DNA from: Shouchella rhizosphaerae
GTDB taxonomy: Bacteria; Bacillota; Bacilli; Bacillales; Bacillaceae_D
Length of the DNA stretch: 64,000 bases
Direction of reading: 5' to 3'
Assembly: GCF_900142675.1 (NCBI RefSeq)
Contig: NZ_FRBS01000005.1
Location: 1,134 to 65,133, forward strand
The notes under the pieces are model-generated. The model was not told the origin of the DNA. It saw only the letters and a list, made by a program, of their open reading frames with translations, and searched no databases. Below, one piece after another: positions 29,574 to 38,841 of this stretch (positions are counted from its first letter, which is position 1; each line of letters opens with the position of its first letter). The translations under genes and the position numbers were made by a program.

Positions 29574-30449
29574 CTATCCTTTCACGGCACCAATGGTAAT
29601 GCCTTGCAAAAAATACTTTTGCAGCGAGAAAAACAACAGAAACATCGGCAGCGCTGCGACCACAGAACCGGCCATCATTGCCCCAAAGTCAGTGGCATCG
29701 GCAAATTTAAAACTAGCCAAGCCAATTTGAATCGTCCGCATCGAACTTGTTTGTGTAACTAGAAATGGCCAAAAAAATTCATTCCATGTCGCCACGAACG
29801 TAAAAATAGCCAACACGGCTAAGCCTGGTTTTGAAATCGGCAAAATGATTTTGTAAAAAATACGCCACTCGCTGCAACCATCAATCCGTGCCGCTTGAAT
29901 GAGCGATGACGGCAAAGTCGACATGTATTGTTTCATCAAAAAGATGTTCCCAACTGTAGCAAACATCGGCAGCATGATCGCGGTATATGTATTGCCTAGC
30001 TGCAACGTGTTGACAACAATAATATAAACAGGGATCAATGTTACTTGCGCCGGGATCATCATCGTTCCGAGTAGCAGCCAAAAGATCGTGTTCCGTCCCG
30101 GAAACCGCAACTTCGCAAACGCATAGCCTGCCAACGAGCAAAACAACACATTGGTTACTGTTAACACAGATGAGACAAACAAGCTATTCAACAGCCAACG
30201 GACGGCATCAGTTTCCGTGAAAAAACGCACGTATGTGGCAATCGATGGATTCTTCGGGAACCATTCAGGAGTAAAGGAAGACGCCACTGCCGTATCCTTA
30301 AAAGACATGACCAGCATCCAATAAAGGGGAATCAGCGTAATAACAATCCAACACAACAAAAGTGCGTAACTGACCATTTTTGCGGCGATTGCCTTTCGTT
30401 CAGGCGGGCGGTTAAGAGGCGCCTTTCTGTTTGCCGCTGGTTGGTTCAT
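29574..30449 (-). CDS. Carbohydrate ABC transporter permease (MalG-type)
   Basis: A 291-residue membrane protein with six spans, EAA-type loop QAARIDGCSEWRIFYKIILP and the C-terminal LQKYFLQGITIGAVKG. The ATG at 30449 is chosen because GGAGGTGG lies six bases upstream; an in-frame GTG at 30458 overlaps that site. It pairs with the permease encoded 15 bp upstream. In the NagZ operon it likely imports an amino-sugar disaccharide. Confidence 0.9.
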   Translation of the reverse strand: MNQPAANRKAPLNRPPERKAIAAKMVSYALLLCWIVITLIPLYWMLVMSFKDTAVASSFTPEWFPKNPSIATYVRFFTETDAVRWLLNSLFVSSVLTVTNVLFCSLAGYAFAKLRFPGRNTIFWLLLGTMMIPAQVTLIPVYIIVVNTLQLGNTYTAIMLPMFATVGNIFLMKQYMSTLPSSLIQAARIDGCSEWRIFYKIILPISKPGLAVLAIFTFVATWNEFFWPFLVTQTSSMRTIQIGLASFKFADATDFGAMMAGSVVAALPMFLLFFSLQKYFLQGITIGAVKG

Positions 30450-30464
30450 GGCAACCACCTCCAG

Positions 30465-31370
30465 TTAAAATTCTACGTCGCTTGCCATTAACTTGAATTG
30501 AAATACAGAGGCAACAATAATGACGATCCCTAAAGCGAACGATTCTGCTGCTGCAAGGCCAAATTGGTAATATTCAAATGCATGTACATAAATTAAATAA
30601 GCAATTGTTGTGGTTGCAAAGTTCGGCCCGCCTTGTGTCATTAAATAAATGCTCATGAACACTTGGAATGAAGTAATGATGCCCATTACGAGCAAATAAA
30701 GCGTTGTCGGCTTAAGCAATGGCAATGTAATATTAAAAAATTGCGATAAAGGACTGGCATGGTCAATGTCTGCCGCCTCATACAGCGATTTAGGAATACC
30801 TCCGAGGGCAGCCAAATATAAAATGACACCTGCCCCATGCCCAGTCAGCCAGCTCATTAAAATGAGGGAAAATAAAGCAGTGTTTGAACTGCCTAGCCAC
30901 ATCTGCGGATCAATCCCAAAGAGGCCGAGTATCATATTCACGAGGCCCATATTCGTCGGGTCGTAAATCCAAAACCATACGAGCGCCATCGTCACGCCTG
31001 AAGCGACTGTTGGCAAGTAAAGAGACGCTTTAAAAAAAGTTTGCATTTTTTTGCCGCGTGGGAAAATCAAAACGGCTAGCACTAATGTGATCGCGACGCT
31101 GACAGGCACAGTCGCAATTGTAAAAATAAATGTATTGCGCATCGACTTCCAAAATACATCATCATGAATCATCGTTTTATAATTGTCCAACCCGATAAAG
31201 GTAGAACCCATTACATGGTATTGTTGAAAGCTCATAATAAATGCGTAAATGACGGGAATGAGCGTAAACAGCAAAAATACGAGAATCGGCACAGCAATAA
31301 ACAAATAGCACCAGCCGTAATCACGAAAAAACAAACGCCATTTCGAAGGCGGCTGAATCGTCATAGCCAT
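30465..31370 (-). CDS. Carbohydrate ABC transporter permease (MalF-type)
   Basis: A 301-residue membrane protein with six hydrophobic segments and the EAA loop EAADIDHASPLSQFFNITLP, in which the usual Gly after Asp is His. AAGGAGG precedes the ATG. It is separated from the upstream binding-protein gene by a stable hairpin without T run, which may set the ratio of binding protein to permease. Confidence 0.9.
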   Translation of the reverse strand: MAMTIQPPSKWRLFFRDYGWCYLFIAVPILVFLLFTLIPVIYAFIMSFQQYHVMGSTFIGLDNYKTMIHDDVFWKSMRNTFIFTIATVPVSVAITLVLAVLIFPRGKKMQTFFKASLYLPTVASGVTMALVWFWIYDPTNMGLVNMILGLFGIDPQMWLGSSNTALFSLILMSWLTGHGAGVILYLAALGGIPKSLYEAADIDHASPLSQFFNITLPLLKPTTLYLLVMGIITSFQVFMSIYLMTQGGPNFATTTIAYLIYVHAFEYYQFGLAAAESFALGIVIIVASVFQFKLMASDVEF

Positions 31371-31390
31371 GGATGTTCCTCCTTTCCTTA

Positions 31391-31413
31391 AGAGAGGGGG
31401 AGTCCCCCTCTCT
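31391..31413 (-). other. Intercistronic hairpin between binding-protein and permease genes
   Basis: AGAGAGGGGG and CCCCCTCTCT form a GC-rich stem with no following T run. Such elements often protect the 3' end of an abundant binding-protein transcript or partly reduce downstream expression. Confidence 0.65.
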
Positions 31414-31425
31414 CAGCCTGTTGCT

Positions 31426-32769
31426 TTAAGGTTTGAATTGCGCTGATTCGGCCTCTGCTTTAAATTTTTCCAACGCTTGTTCAGGCGTTGTTTCACCATT
31501 CATTAATGCTTGGAATGTCGGCACAACGACTTGCGTATTAAACATATCGTCTTTGGCCGCTAGCTCACTGTTGATGTTGTTAGGCGGCAAGACTTTGCCT
31601 GCTAAACGTTGGGCAGCCCGTTCATTCAGTTCAGAAAGAGGCAAATCGTAATCAGCGGCTGCTTGTTTATGGACAATCGGCAAAGCGAGCGCAGAAGACG
31701 CTTGCCCGATCGCATCCGCTCCAGCTAAATGTTCCAGCACTTTGACGCTGTTTGCAATATGCTCTTCCGTTGCCCCTTTTTGCGTAAACAACAAATAGCC
31801 TTCTGCCCCGCCTCGAGCTACTTCTTCTTGCCCTTCATTATGCGGCGTAGGCAATAAGACAACTTCGATTTCCTCGCCGTCAATGTCGCCGTTTCGGATA
31901 TCTTCGTTGCGTTTCTCTGCACTTGGTTCAAAATAAGGGATAGCCCTGCCATAAAAAAGCGCTTGGTAATTGTAAAACATTTCATTCCGTTTCGCCGCGT
32001 CAATTGCTGCCGTTTCATTTGGCATGATGCCTTCCTCACGAAGTTTGACAATAAACTCCAACGCTTCTAAAATCCGCTCGTCTGTCCAAGCGATTCCGTC
32101 CTCCGTCATCCGGTAAGGAAGGCCATTGTTGCGGGCAAGATGATCAAGCAGTTCCTCGTCAACGCCTTGGAATACAAATCCATATTGGCGGTCGCCATTG
32201 TCGTTCGTTTGCTCGCCGATGTCAGCAAGCTCATAAAATTCATCCCATGTCCAGCCTTCATTTTGAATTTTCTCATAATCTATTCCGTATTCCTCTAACA
32301 GCGCTTTATTCCCGCCCCATACATGAAGGTACTGATAGAGAGGAAGGCCGTACAAAGAACCTTCAATCCGCATATGATCGAGCGCAACAGCATCATAGTC
32401 AGCTAAATCAATATTAAGTCTATCGTCCAGCTCTACTAAAAGCTGTGTTGCTTTGTATTTTCCGAGTGCTTTGCCGAAATACAAGTCAGGCGGACTGCCT
32501 GTGTTTAAAGCAATATCAAACTTTTGCTCTCCTTCTGCCCAGGAAAGGATCTCATACTCGATTTTTATATCAGGATTGGCATCTTCAAATTCGGCTATTG
32601 ACTCTTTCAATTCGCTTTCATACTCTTCATGTACTGGGTATGTCCAGACTGTGACTGTGTCCGTTGAATTGCTTGCGTTTCCGTCATTTCCTGTTTCTGC
32701 GCTATTGCAAGCGGCTAGCGATACAAGTAAAACACTTGCTGCTGTAGTATAGAGCAGCCATTTTTTCAT
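31426..32769 (-). CDS. ABC transporter sugar-binding lipoprotein
   Basis: A 447-residue family 1 solute-binding protein with signal peptide and lipobox VSLAAC (Cys21). The region after the Cys is acidic and Asn/Ser-rich, a linker to the membrane anchor. LYFGKALGKYKATQLLVELDD and EGSLYGLPLYQYLHVWGGNK type segments are typical of oligosaccharide binders. It lies between nagZ and two permease genes, so its ligand is probably the NagZ substrate, a beta-N-acetylglucosaminide. Confidence 0.88.
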   Translation of the reverse strand: MKKWLLYTTAASVLLVSLAACNSAETGNDGNASNSTDTVTVWTYPVHEEYESELKESIAEFEDANPDIKIEYEILSWAEGEQKFDIALNTGSPPDLYFGKALGKYKATQLLVELDDRLNIDLADYDAVALDHMRIEGSLYGLPLYQYLHVWGGNKALLEEYGIDYEKIQNEGWTWDEFYELADIGEQTNDNGDRQYGFVFQGVDEELLDHLARNNGLPYRMTEDGIAWTDERILEALEFIVKLREEGIMPNETAAIDAAKRNEMFYNYQALFYGRAIPYFEPSAEKRNEDIRNGDIDGEEIEVVLLPTPHNEGQEEVARGGAEGYLLFTQKGATEEHIANSVKVLEHLAGADAIGQASSALALPIVHKQAAADYDLPLSELNERAAQRLAGKVLPPNNINSELAAKDDMFNTQVVVPTFQALMNGETTPEQALEKFKAEAESAQFKP

Positions 32770-32818
32770 ATGCTTTCCCCCTTAAAACCGATATTTACAT
32801 TGATTGATGACGAAGCCA

Positions 32819-34384
32819 TCACCTCCCGTCATCGCTTACCGATACAGGTAAGCGGCCATTTGCCTCGCCACGGCCAAATAAGTATGCTAAAGCTGCCACA
32901 ACTGCTGGCTCCGTAGGCTCATAGGTGGCCACAAACGTTAACGAGTTGGACACGAAGCGATAGTCATAAGGATTTTGCGTCGCCACAATAATTGGCTTAT
33001 GCCCTTTCGCCATTAATGCGTGAATGAATCGTTGCTGGTAGGGCGCTTGGGCAATATTCGATGTGGCCACAATGATTTGCTCATAAAGATCTGCCTCAGC
33101 TAAACAGCGCTCCCATTTTTGGCTTTCATCGTCAAATGCGATTGCTTTTGCCACTGCCGCTTGTTTATAGAGCGCCTCTACAAGTGGATGATCTTCATCC
33201 TGCCTTTCTTCTGCAGGTGTTCTATGCTGAACGTTCCCATAAAATAGCAGCACTGGTTGATGAGGGGATAGCTTTCGCTCGCCAATTGCCGTCACCCCGT
33301 CAGCATAAATGGTATTTGCCTCGCTTTGCCGAAACGTTGATCCGACGTTCTTCAAATCCTCTCGCCGGGGCAGCCGATCCCAAGACAAATACTTTGCTTT
33401 TAAAGCATCAATGCGCTGAAACGACATGTCCAGCCGTTTTTGGTCAAATCTCCCTTCGGCAAAAGCCGCCTCTAACGCAGCGACTGTAGGGCGTTGCCTG
33501 CTTTCGCAGTGTGAGACTACAAGCATATCTGCACCTGCAAGCAATGCGGCCACAGCACCCTGGGCGGTGCCGATCGACCCGGCAATCGCCTCCATTTCTA
33601 AGCAGTCTGTCATCAATACGCCTGAATAGCCTAGTTCGTGCCGTAAAAGTTCGGTCATTACTTTATAAGAGATCGTCGCAGGAACTGGCTCCGTCTCCAG
33701 TGCTGGGAAATGGATATGAGCGCTCATGATCGCCTCCGCGCCTGCTTCTATACACGCTTTAAAAGGCACAAGTTCCACTTGTTGAAGGCGTTTTAAGCCA
33801 TGGGGAATGGTCGGCATGGCATGGTGCGAGTCAACAACCGTATCGCCGTGGCCTGGAAAATGCTTCAGTGTAGCAATGACGCCCTCTGCCTGCATCCCCG
33901 TCATCATTTCCTTCGCAAAATCTCCGACTTTGCTTGGGTCCTCACCAAATGAACGGACGCCGATCACTGGGTTGTTCGGATTATTGTTCACATCAGCCAC
34001 CGGGGCTAAGTTCCAGTTAACACCTACAGCGCGAAGCTCTTTCGCCGTCAACTGCCCGACAATGGAGGCATAACGGCGTTTGTGCGTTGCCCCCAGAAGC
34101 ATCGCTCCTGGCAGCGCTGTTACACCACTTAGGCGGCGTACCGTTCCGTTTTCTTGGTCGACGCAAATCGCCAACGGGCGCTCGTGACCAGCTTCCTTTG
34201 CTGCTTTTTGTAAATCGCTCGTTAAGGTCAACAATTGTTCAGGCGTTTCAATGTTACGACTAAACAAAATGATGTTGCCGACATAATGGTTACGGATCAT
34301 CGCCTTTATTTCCGGCGTCGCTGTTGTTCCATGAAATCCAAAGACTAGTAACTGTCCCAACATTCTTTTTTGTTCTTCATCCAT
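32819..34384 (-). CDS. nagZ: Cytoplasmic GH3 beta-N-acetylglucosaminidase
   Basis: NagZ removes terminal GlcNAc from wall fragments such as GlcNAc-MurNAc(-peptide). The 521-residue protein has KHFPGHGDTVVDSHHAMP, whose Asp-His dyad is the acid/base peculiar to NagZ, and GVLMTDCLEMEAI holding the nucleophile Asp. It has no signal peptide, unlike the secreted Bacillus subtilis NagZ, and is linked to an ABC importer. I infer import of a disaccharide followed by intracellular cleavage. GGGAAGG precedes the ATG and it is the first gene of the operon. The C-terminal 170 residues resemble the extra domain of Gram-positive NagZ. Confidence 0.9.
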   Translation of the reverse strand: MDEEQKRMLGQLLVFGFHGTTATPEIKAMIRNHYVGNIILFSRNIETPEQLLTLTSDLQKAAKEAGHERPLAICVDQENGTVRRLSGVTALPGAMLLGATHKRRYASIVGQLTAKELRAVGVNWNLAPVADVNNNPNNPVIGVRSFGEDPSKVGDFAKEMMTGMQAEGVIATLKHFPGHGDTVVDSHHAMPTIPHGLKRLQQVELVPFKACIEAGAEAIMSAHIHFPALETEPVPATISYKVMTELLRHELGYSGVLMTDCLEMEAIAGSIGTAQGAVAALLAGADMLVVSHCESRQRPTVAALEAAFAEGRFDQKRLDMSFQRIDALKAKYLSWDRLPRREDLKNVGSTFRQSEANTIYADGVTAIGERKLSPHQPVLLFYGNVQHRTPAEERQDEDHPLVEALYKQAAVAKAIAFDDESQKWERCLAEADLYEQIIVATSNIAQAPYQQRFIHALMAKGHKPIIVATQNPYDYRFVSNSLTFVATYEPTEPAVVAALAYLFGRGEANGRLPVSVSDDGR

Positions 34385-34690
34385 GGCCTTCCCTCTCCCT
34401 TAAGCCGTTAAAAATGGCCTGTAAAACGGATTTCTTGTCCTTTTGCTAGCTGTTTTGCGGAGCGAGCAAGCACCGCGCCATCGACAGGAGGAATGTCACA
34501 TCGTCCCAAGAGGGAGCGTTACTCTTTTTCCAGAGGCAGCTTTCGTTCCCTTTCTATCATCCTATCAATGAAAATAGGCTTTTATGCCTCCCAATCAAAC
34601 GATGCGCCCCACCCGAACATGGCCGCTTTTCTTATATTATTTTCCGCTTACCTAGAGGATTATCGCATCCTTTTATCGAACCAATTGTCC
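34385..34690. other. Intergenic stretch before nagZ, possible gene remnant
   Basis: No convincing gene or promoter box was found. On the minus strand the 3' part can be read as DIPPVDGAVLARSAKQL and further to GHF before a TAA at about 34411, which looks like the tail of a coding sequence without a head. It may be a decayed gene; the nagZ promoter must also lie here or in the preceding gene. Confidence 0.35.
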
Positions 34691-34930
34691 CTAAGAATGG
34701 ATTTCACGTTTGCGCTTAGGGGCACCAAACAGCGCAGACGGCTCAGCCTTAAACAAATCGGAAATGGCGAGGGCCACATACAAACTCGGAAGCCTAGACC
34801 CTTGTTCAATCATTCCATAATAACTTTCCGTGATGATGATGTCGTATCTTCTCTTCAACAGACTAACGACCTTTTGTTGAGACCAGTTTCTGCTTTTTCG
34901 TAAGGAAATTAATTGATCCCTTTTGCACAA
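34691..34930 (-). CDS. Small XRE-family HTH regulator
   Basis: A 79-residue protein that is almost entirely a Cro/C1-type helix-turn-helix (ISLRKSRNWSQQKVV, ITESYYGMIEQGSRLPS). Start choice is between GTG 34939, which abuts GGGGA, and TTG 34930, which has the same site at eight bases; I use the latter. It is divergent from a second XRE gene at 35071. The pair has the look of a genetic switch or toxin-antitoxin/plasmid-type regulator but no partner genes of that kind are present. Confidence 0.72.
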   Translation of the reverse strand: MCKRDQLISLRKSRNWSQQKVVSLLKRRYDIIITESYYGMIEQGSRLPSLYVALAISDLFKAEPSALFGAPKRKREIHS

Positions 34931-35070
34931 TGTGATCACTCCCCAACATGTTGTAGTTTCAGTTTACCCAACAAATAATTGGCAGTCAATAGAATGGCAC
35001 AATAAAAAAGAGTGCAAATTTAAATAAACAGTTGAGTAAATTATTGCGAACATGCAGGAAGGGTATGCTT

Positions 35071-35400
35071 ATGGTCGAGCTGAATAAACGATTGCGCGAG
35101 TTGCGAAAGGCCCACCAGTTAACCCAACAAGATGTTGCTTCCTTTCTCGGCATTACCGAAAGTGCATACGGCTTCTATGAGCAAGGCCGGAACGAACCTT
35201 CCCTTCGCAAGCTAAAACAGCTTGCCGAAATCTATCACGTTTCCATTTCTTATCTTGCCGGAGAAACAGATCGTATCAATGAACAAACGCAGCGCTATTA
35301 TTTTAAAGATTTGGATAAGGAAGAGCAGGAATTTTTAGAGGAGCAGTTGAAGTTATTTAGAAAGATTCGAAAAAACAGACGATGCAGTGACCTCCAATGA
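35071..35400 (+). CDS. XRE-family HTH regulator
   Basis: A 109-residue protein. Residues 1-60 form a Cro/C1 helix-turn-helix (LNKRLRELRKAHQLTQQDVA, ITESAYGFYEQGRNEPSLRKL) and the C-terminal half is a charged helix (DLDKEEQEFLEEQLKLF) likely used for dimerisation. GGAAGGG lies seven bases before the ATG at 35071. Operators for both divergent regulators should lie in the 140-bp gap between them; ACATGTTG-type sequences there are candidates only. Confidence 0.78.
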   Translation: MVELNKRLRELRKAHQLTQQDVASFLGITESAYGFYEQGRNEPSLRKLKQLAEIYHVSISYLAGETDRINEQTQRYYFKDLDKEEQEFLEEQLKLFRKIRKNRRCSDLQ

Positions 35401-35493
35401 AAATAAGTGCATTTAGAGGTTTACCATTTTACAATTTGGGGAACAAAGCATATAGCACGAATCCCTATTAAAAAGGAGTGGTCAAAAACATAC

Positions 35494-35521
35494 AAAAAGA
35501 GACAAGGTATGTCCTTGCCTC
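35494..35521 (-). terminator. Terminator downstream of the NYN-domain gene
   Basis: On the minus strand GAGGCAAGG and CCTTGTCTC form a stem followed by TTTTTGT. It is 130 bp past the NYN gene stop. Confidence 0.75.
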
Positions 35522-35651
35522 TCATAACGAATTTGTCTAACGCATTAATGTTTTAGCGAATTATAACGAATCTGTTGTCTATCCCTATAATATTTGAGAC
35601 TTATCTACAAGTCAACCCTTAAGATTCGACAAATCTCCACCTAAAACATCA

Positions 35652-36494
35652 CTACGCTTTCGACAAGGGTGCAAGCCAACTGCGCCCTTGTTCTGTTAAC
35701 GCTAGACTTGGTTTAATATCCCCATTCTTCAATTCTTTGTTTTCAGTGCCAAGCAGCTTTTCTACTTTCAATAAATCAATCAGTTCACTCGCTGAATTGG
35801 CAGGAATGCCAAACTTGATCGAGAATTGGTTTCTCAACCACGGCGCCCCTAAATACAATTCATTTTCCGAGCCAAAGCGTTGTTCCCATTCCTCGACAAA
35901 ACGAAGGGCATCCAGTTTATAGGATTCCAAATGGTACTCCTTGATTTCTAGTTGCAAAAAGTCACGCAAGTCCTCGCTATAATGGGAGTAATTTGTAATA
36001 TCCGTATGTTTTGGCGCTGCCTCTGATAAATAATAAAGTTCCACACGTTTCCCTTTATACATCAGCCTGCTCATAATCGGAACCATATCGCTATCCGCTG
36101 TGACAAATACATAACAAGAAATGTTCTCGTCTTTATAAGTGCTCTCAATTGCGTCTATGCAAAGTTCAATATCCGACGAATTTTTGCGGGAATCGCCTTC
36201 CTTATCGTTTGAATAGACGTGGCGTATTTGGACGCGCTGCTTTTGGAGATCAGTCAAGCTTGAACGGATTCTCTGGAAGTCCGCATAAGCGCGAAACGTG
36301 CGGACTTGGTTTTGCCCGTACCGATCCCATAAACAATTAAATAAATTCTTTTCTTGCTCTTCGTGGTTAGGGTTGTGGTTGTACCGGTTCATTAGCGTCC
36401 AATACACATTGTCATAATCAATAAAAATCGCTACATTGTTATGGTCTTTTGTTTTAAACATATCTTCTCTTTCATCTGTGTGTACTTTGCTCAT
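35652..36494 (-). CDS. NYN (PIN-like) domain protein, putative RNase
   Basis: A 280-residue protein. NVAIFIDYDNVYW near 20-32, a central DIELCIDAIEST and VFVTADSDMVPIMSRLMYKGKRVELY match the NYN/LabA-like PIN fold, with Asp residues in the positions used to bind metal (IDYDN, SSDIELCID, TADSD). The C-terminal 90 residues look like a winged-helix nucleic-acid-binding domain. Members of the family are predicted or shown RNA nucleases. Start is uncertain between 36494 and an ATG at 36461; neither has a strong ribosome site. It stands alone. Confidence 0.77.
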   Translation of the reverse strand: MSKVHTDEREDMFKTKDHNNVAIFIDYDNVYWTLMNRYNHNPNHEEQEKNLFNCLWDRYGQNQVRTFRAYADFQRIRSSLTDLQKQRVQIRHVYSNDKEGDSRKNSSDIELCIDAIESTYKDENISCYVFVTADSDMVPIMSRLMYKGKRVELYYLSEAAPKHTDITNYSHYSEDLRDFLQLEIKEYHLESYKLDALRFVEEWEQRFGSENELYLGAPWLRNQFSIKFGIPANSASELIDLLKVEKLLGTENKELKNGDIKPSLALTEQGRSWLAPLSKA

Positions 36495-36752
36495 TCCGCT
36501 AGCTGCCTTGCGCGATTTCTCGCTGTCCTCCCAAGACAGCCTCCCTCCTATTCATTCCATGAGGACGATGTTTTGTTCTGCTGCCACGAATGGTCTGTAG
36601 CTCTAGTGTACGATAAAATCCAGAAAAAGCCTATGAAATTCTGGCTTGTTCACTTGGGCAAATCGTTTGTCTTCATAGCCAGCAGTCAAAACAAAACAAT
36701 CCTGTTCCAATCTATGCAAAAACAACATGCTTCATACGTTGTTAAAAAAAGC

Positions 36753-36782
36753 TTGACAGTTTATCTGTATCAAGCATATAGT
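36753..36782 (+). promoter_or_regulatory. SigA-type promoter of the Ytr-like operon
   Basis: TTGACA at 36753-36758 and TATAGT at 36777-36782 are separated by 18 bp. Transcription would start about 50 bp before the first permease gene. Confidence 0.7.
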
Positions 36783-36796
36783 ACACATAGACGCTC

Positions 36797-36818
36797 ATGT
36801 ATGAATCACTTAATACAT
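36797..36818. promoter_or_regulatory. Inverted repeat, candidate operator of the GntR regulator
   Basis: ATGTAT and ATACAT arms are separated by 10 bp, just downstream of the promoter. YtrA-type regulators bind inverted repeats with TGTA/TACA arms, so this is a likely autoregulatory site. Confidence 0.5.
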
Positions 36819-36839
36819 ACACACAAAAAGAGGTGACTT

Positions 36840-37661
36840 ATGCGATTTCTATCGTTGCTGCATTTTGAATGGAAGCGTGTGTCCAAGGTGTATTTTTTCC
36901 TTTTCGGCCTTGTCTCCGCGATCCAGCTAATTGCGATTTATGTCTTGGCCTCAACGCAGGCTGCCCACTTCACAAACGAAGCTTTAATTACAAACGTATC
37001 ACTTGAGCAAATTGCCGAGTCCTATTCGATTCGTTGGGAGTACTTGTACAGCGAACTTCCTATTATTGGTTCGATAATGATGGCGATTGCAATCATGCTC
37101 GTTTATTCGTTGCTTATTTGGTACCGTGACTGGCTCGGTAAAAACAACGTCATCACTCGGCTGTTAATGTTGCCAATCAACCGTGCTCAATTATTTGCAG
37201 CTAAGCTGTTTTTACTGTTTCTACTCGTTCTTGGTTTAGTCGCGCTGCAAATTGTACTAGCCGCAATTGGCAACAAAATCATTGAAGCAGTTGTGCCGAG
37301 TGAACTCTTTCTTGCTCCGTTAACAATGGCGCAAGTGATGCAAACGAACAGGTTATTTGGCTTGCTCATTCCCCTCGACCCATTTGTATTCGTCCTTGCT
37401 TATGGCCTAGGTTTTGCCTTTTTAACGGCCTTGTTTTCCGCCATTCTCCTTGAACGCAGTTTCCGTATCAAAGGAGCATTGTTAGGAGCGCTTTATTTGG
37501 CTTTTGTCTTTTGGTTGAACAGTTTCTTTTTTATGAGTGACTTATATGGACGTGTATTCCCGTCAGAAGCACTATTGATAGCTGTAGCAACGGGATTGAC
37601 GACGGTCGTGTTGTCTTCCTGGCTAAGCATTTACTTAATCCGGAAGAAGGTGAGTGCCTAA
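36840..37661 (+). CDS. ABC-2-type permease, Ytr-like, first copy
   Basis: A 273-residue membrane protein with six hydrophobic segments. It is related to the 272-residue protein at 39901-40719: both share an early soluble loop, SLLIWYRDW versus ALLIWYKEW, LLMLP and a late IxLERSFRxxG motif. GAGGTGA precedes the ATG and the TAA overlaps the next ATG. With the ATPase encoded at 39215 it should form an export-type ABC complex, as in YtrBCD of Bacillus subtilis, which responds to lipid II-binding antibiotics. Confidence 0.78.
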   Translation: MRFLSLLHFEWKRVSKVYFFLFGLVSAIQLIAIYVLASTQAAHFTNEALITNVSLEQIAESYSIRWEYLYSELPIIGSIMMAIAIMLVYSLLIWYRDWLGKNNVITRLLMLPINRAQLFAAKLFLLFLLVLGLVALQIVLAAIGNKIIEAVVPSELFLAPLTMAQVMQTNRLFGLLIPLDPFVFVLAYGLGFAFLTALFSAILLERSFRIKGALLGALYLAFVFWLNSFFFMSDLYGRVFPSEALLIAVATGLTTVVLSSWLSIYLIRKKVSA

Positions 37662-38824
37662 TGAACCATTTTAGTACGAAACGCTACATGGTGTTGTTCG
37701 TATTTATTGCGTTTTTGTCAGTGACCATCACCTACTTCTATGTAGCCATTTCCGATCGTTTAAACATTGAACCGATTCCCTTTGAGTGGGAAACCATTTC
37801 CGGCGACGAATCGTATTTAGAAAGAGTGCAGCTAAGCGGTTACTTGCAGAAAAGTCAAGATTCCACAAGCAATTCGCTTTTATTTGAAACAGACGGGCAC
37901 ACTGTCGCCTTTGGCGAACCATTGTCATGGCTTGAACGCTATGACGCAGGATATGACCCTTACTATGACCGCATCGCGTTTGAACATCGGTCTTTATTTC
38001 GACCACTTGTTCATGATTTGTATACCTACATTGACGTGAATGACGAAAATAACCAGGTTGCTGCTATTAGCCTCACACAGGATCAACAGGAAATGTTGAT
38101 TACAGTCCTTGAGAACAACACAGGCGATTCCATGCAAGCGACCATTTCTGTTGACGGACTTCAAGACGAAGAAACAGGTTATATTTCTTACGCTTATGTA
38201 GAAGGCAATACTGTTTCCGTCATTTTGGAAACAATGGCGGAAACGCCAACGGGCGAGCGCTTTTGGTTTTATGTAATTGACTTAGAGAAACAAGCGATTA
38301 TACAAAAAGCCAGCCTTGCCGATTTGGCTACCGATTCGGTTGCCAGCAGCAGTGCCTATGTATTTTTTGATTTTAAACAGCGGCCAGCGGTCATTTTGGA
38401 CATCGATGGATCGCTCGCTTTTTACGATTTCAAAACGAACCACTTGTCAGAAATCGACACAAGCAATGGACAAAACATGATCAATGCTTCAGAAACAGAA
38501 GACGGCAGTGTCATACTGTTAGGGGGAACGGACGAACAAATCGTCTACCGTTTTGAAACGGATTCTCCAGATAAGATCACTCAGATCGGTGAACTGCCAA
38601 AGGTACTAACCGAAAATGAAGACCACTATATAGCTGGTTTCACCGAGGAAAACGGCTTTCTTCACTTGCTTATAGACGAAACGATGCCAGAAGAACATCC
38701 GATTGTTTCCAGCTATAGTATTTACACAGTTAAACTAGAAGACGGACAAATCCTCTATCATGGGAAAACCGAGTATAGAACCGAAAATGGATATCTTCAT
38801 TTCCATAAATTGGAACGTGCATAA
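37661..38824 (+). CDS. Membrane-anchored extracytoplasmic protein of the Ytr-like operon, first copy
   Basis: A 387-residue protein with one N-terminal span (VLFVFIAFLSVTITYFYVA, residues 11-29) and a large, mostly beta-rich outside part with acidic character and no Cys. The repeated pattern of short strands suggests a beta-propeller. It is translationally coupled to the preceding permease. A related 399-residue protein follows the second permease, so permease and outside protein form a repeated module. Function unknown; sensing of an extracellular ligand or assisting the ABC complex are possible. Confidence 0.7.
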   Translation: MNHFSTKRYMVLFVFIAFLSVTITYFYVAISDRLNIEPIPFEWETISGDESYLERVQLSGYLQKSQDSTSNSLLFETDGHTVAFGEPLSWLERYDAGYDPYYDRIAFEHRSLFRPLVHDLYTYIDVNDENNQVAAISLTQDQQEMLITVLENNTGDSMQATISVDGLQDEETGYISYAYVEGNTVSVILETMAETPTGERFWFYVIDLEKQAIIQKASLADLATDSVASSSAYVFFDFKQRPAVILDIDGSLAFYDFKTNHLSEIDTSNGQNMINASETEDGSVILLGGTDEQIVYRFETDSPDKITQIGELPKVLTENEDHYIAGFTEENGFLHLLIDETMPEEHPIVSSYSIYTVKLEDGQILYHGKTEYRTENGYLHFHKLERA

Positions 38825-38841
38825 AAAGAAGGGAGCGCTTG

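Larger units (their letters stand above)
36495..36839. other. Divergent control region of the NYN and Ytr-like genes
   Basis: No gene is seen. The left part holds a small CTGTC/GACAG hairpin; the right part holds the Ytr-like promoter and an inverted repeat listed separately. The stretch 36720-36840 is AT-rich. Confidence 0.6.

Noticed and set aside
34493-34903. Plus-strand 136-codon open frame opposite the small XRE gene
   Set aside because: It overlaps the XRE helix-turn-helix gene on the other strand, has no clear ribosome site and an unlikely amino-acid mix; the minus-strand protein has an obvious domain.
34691-35400. Divergent XRE pair as a prophage repressor switch
   Set aside because: No integrase, excisionase, structural or replication genes are nearby, so a prophage cannot be supported.
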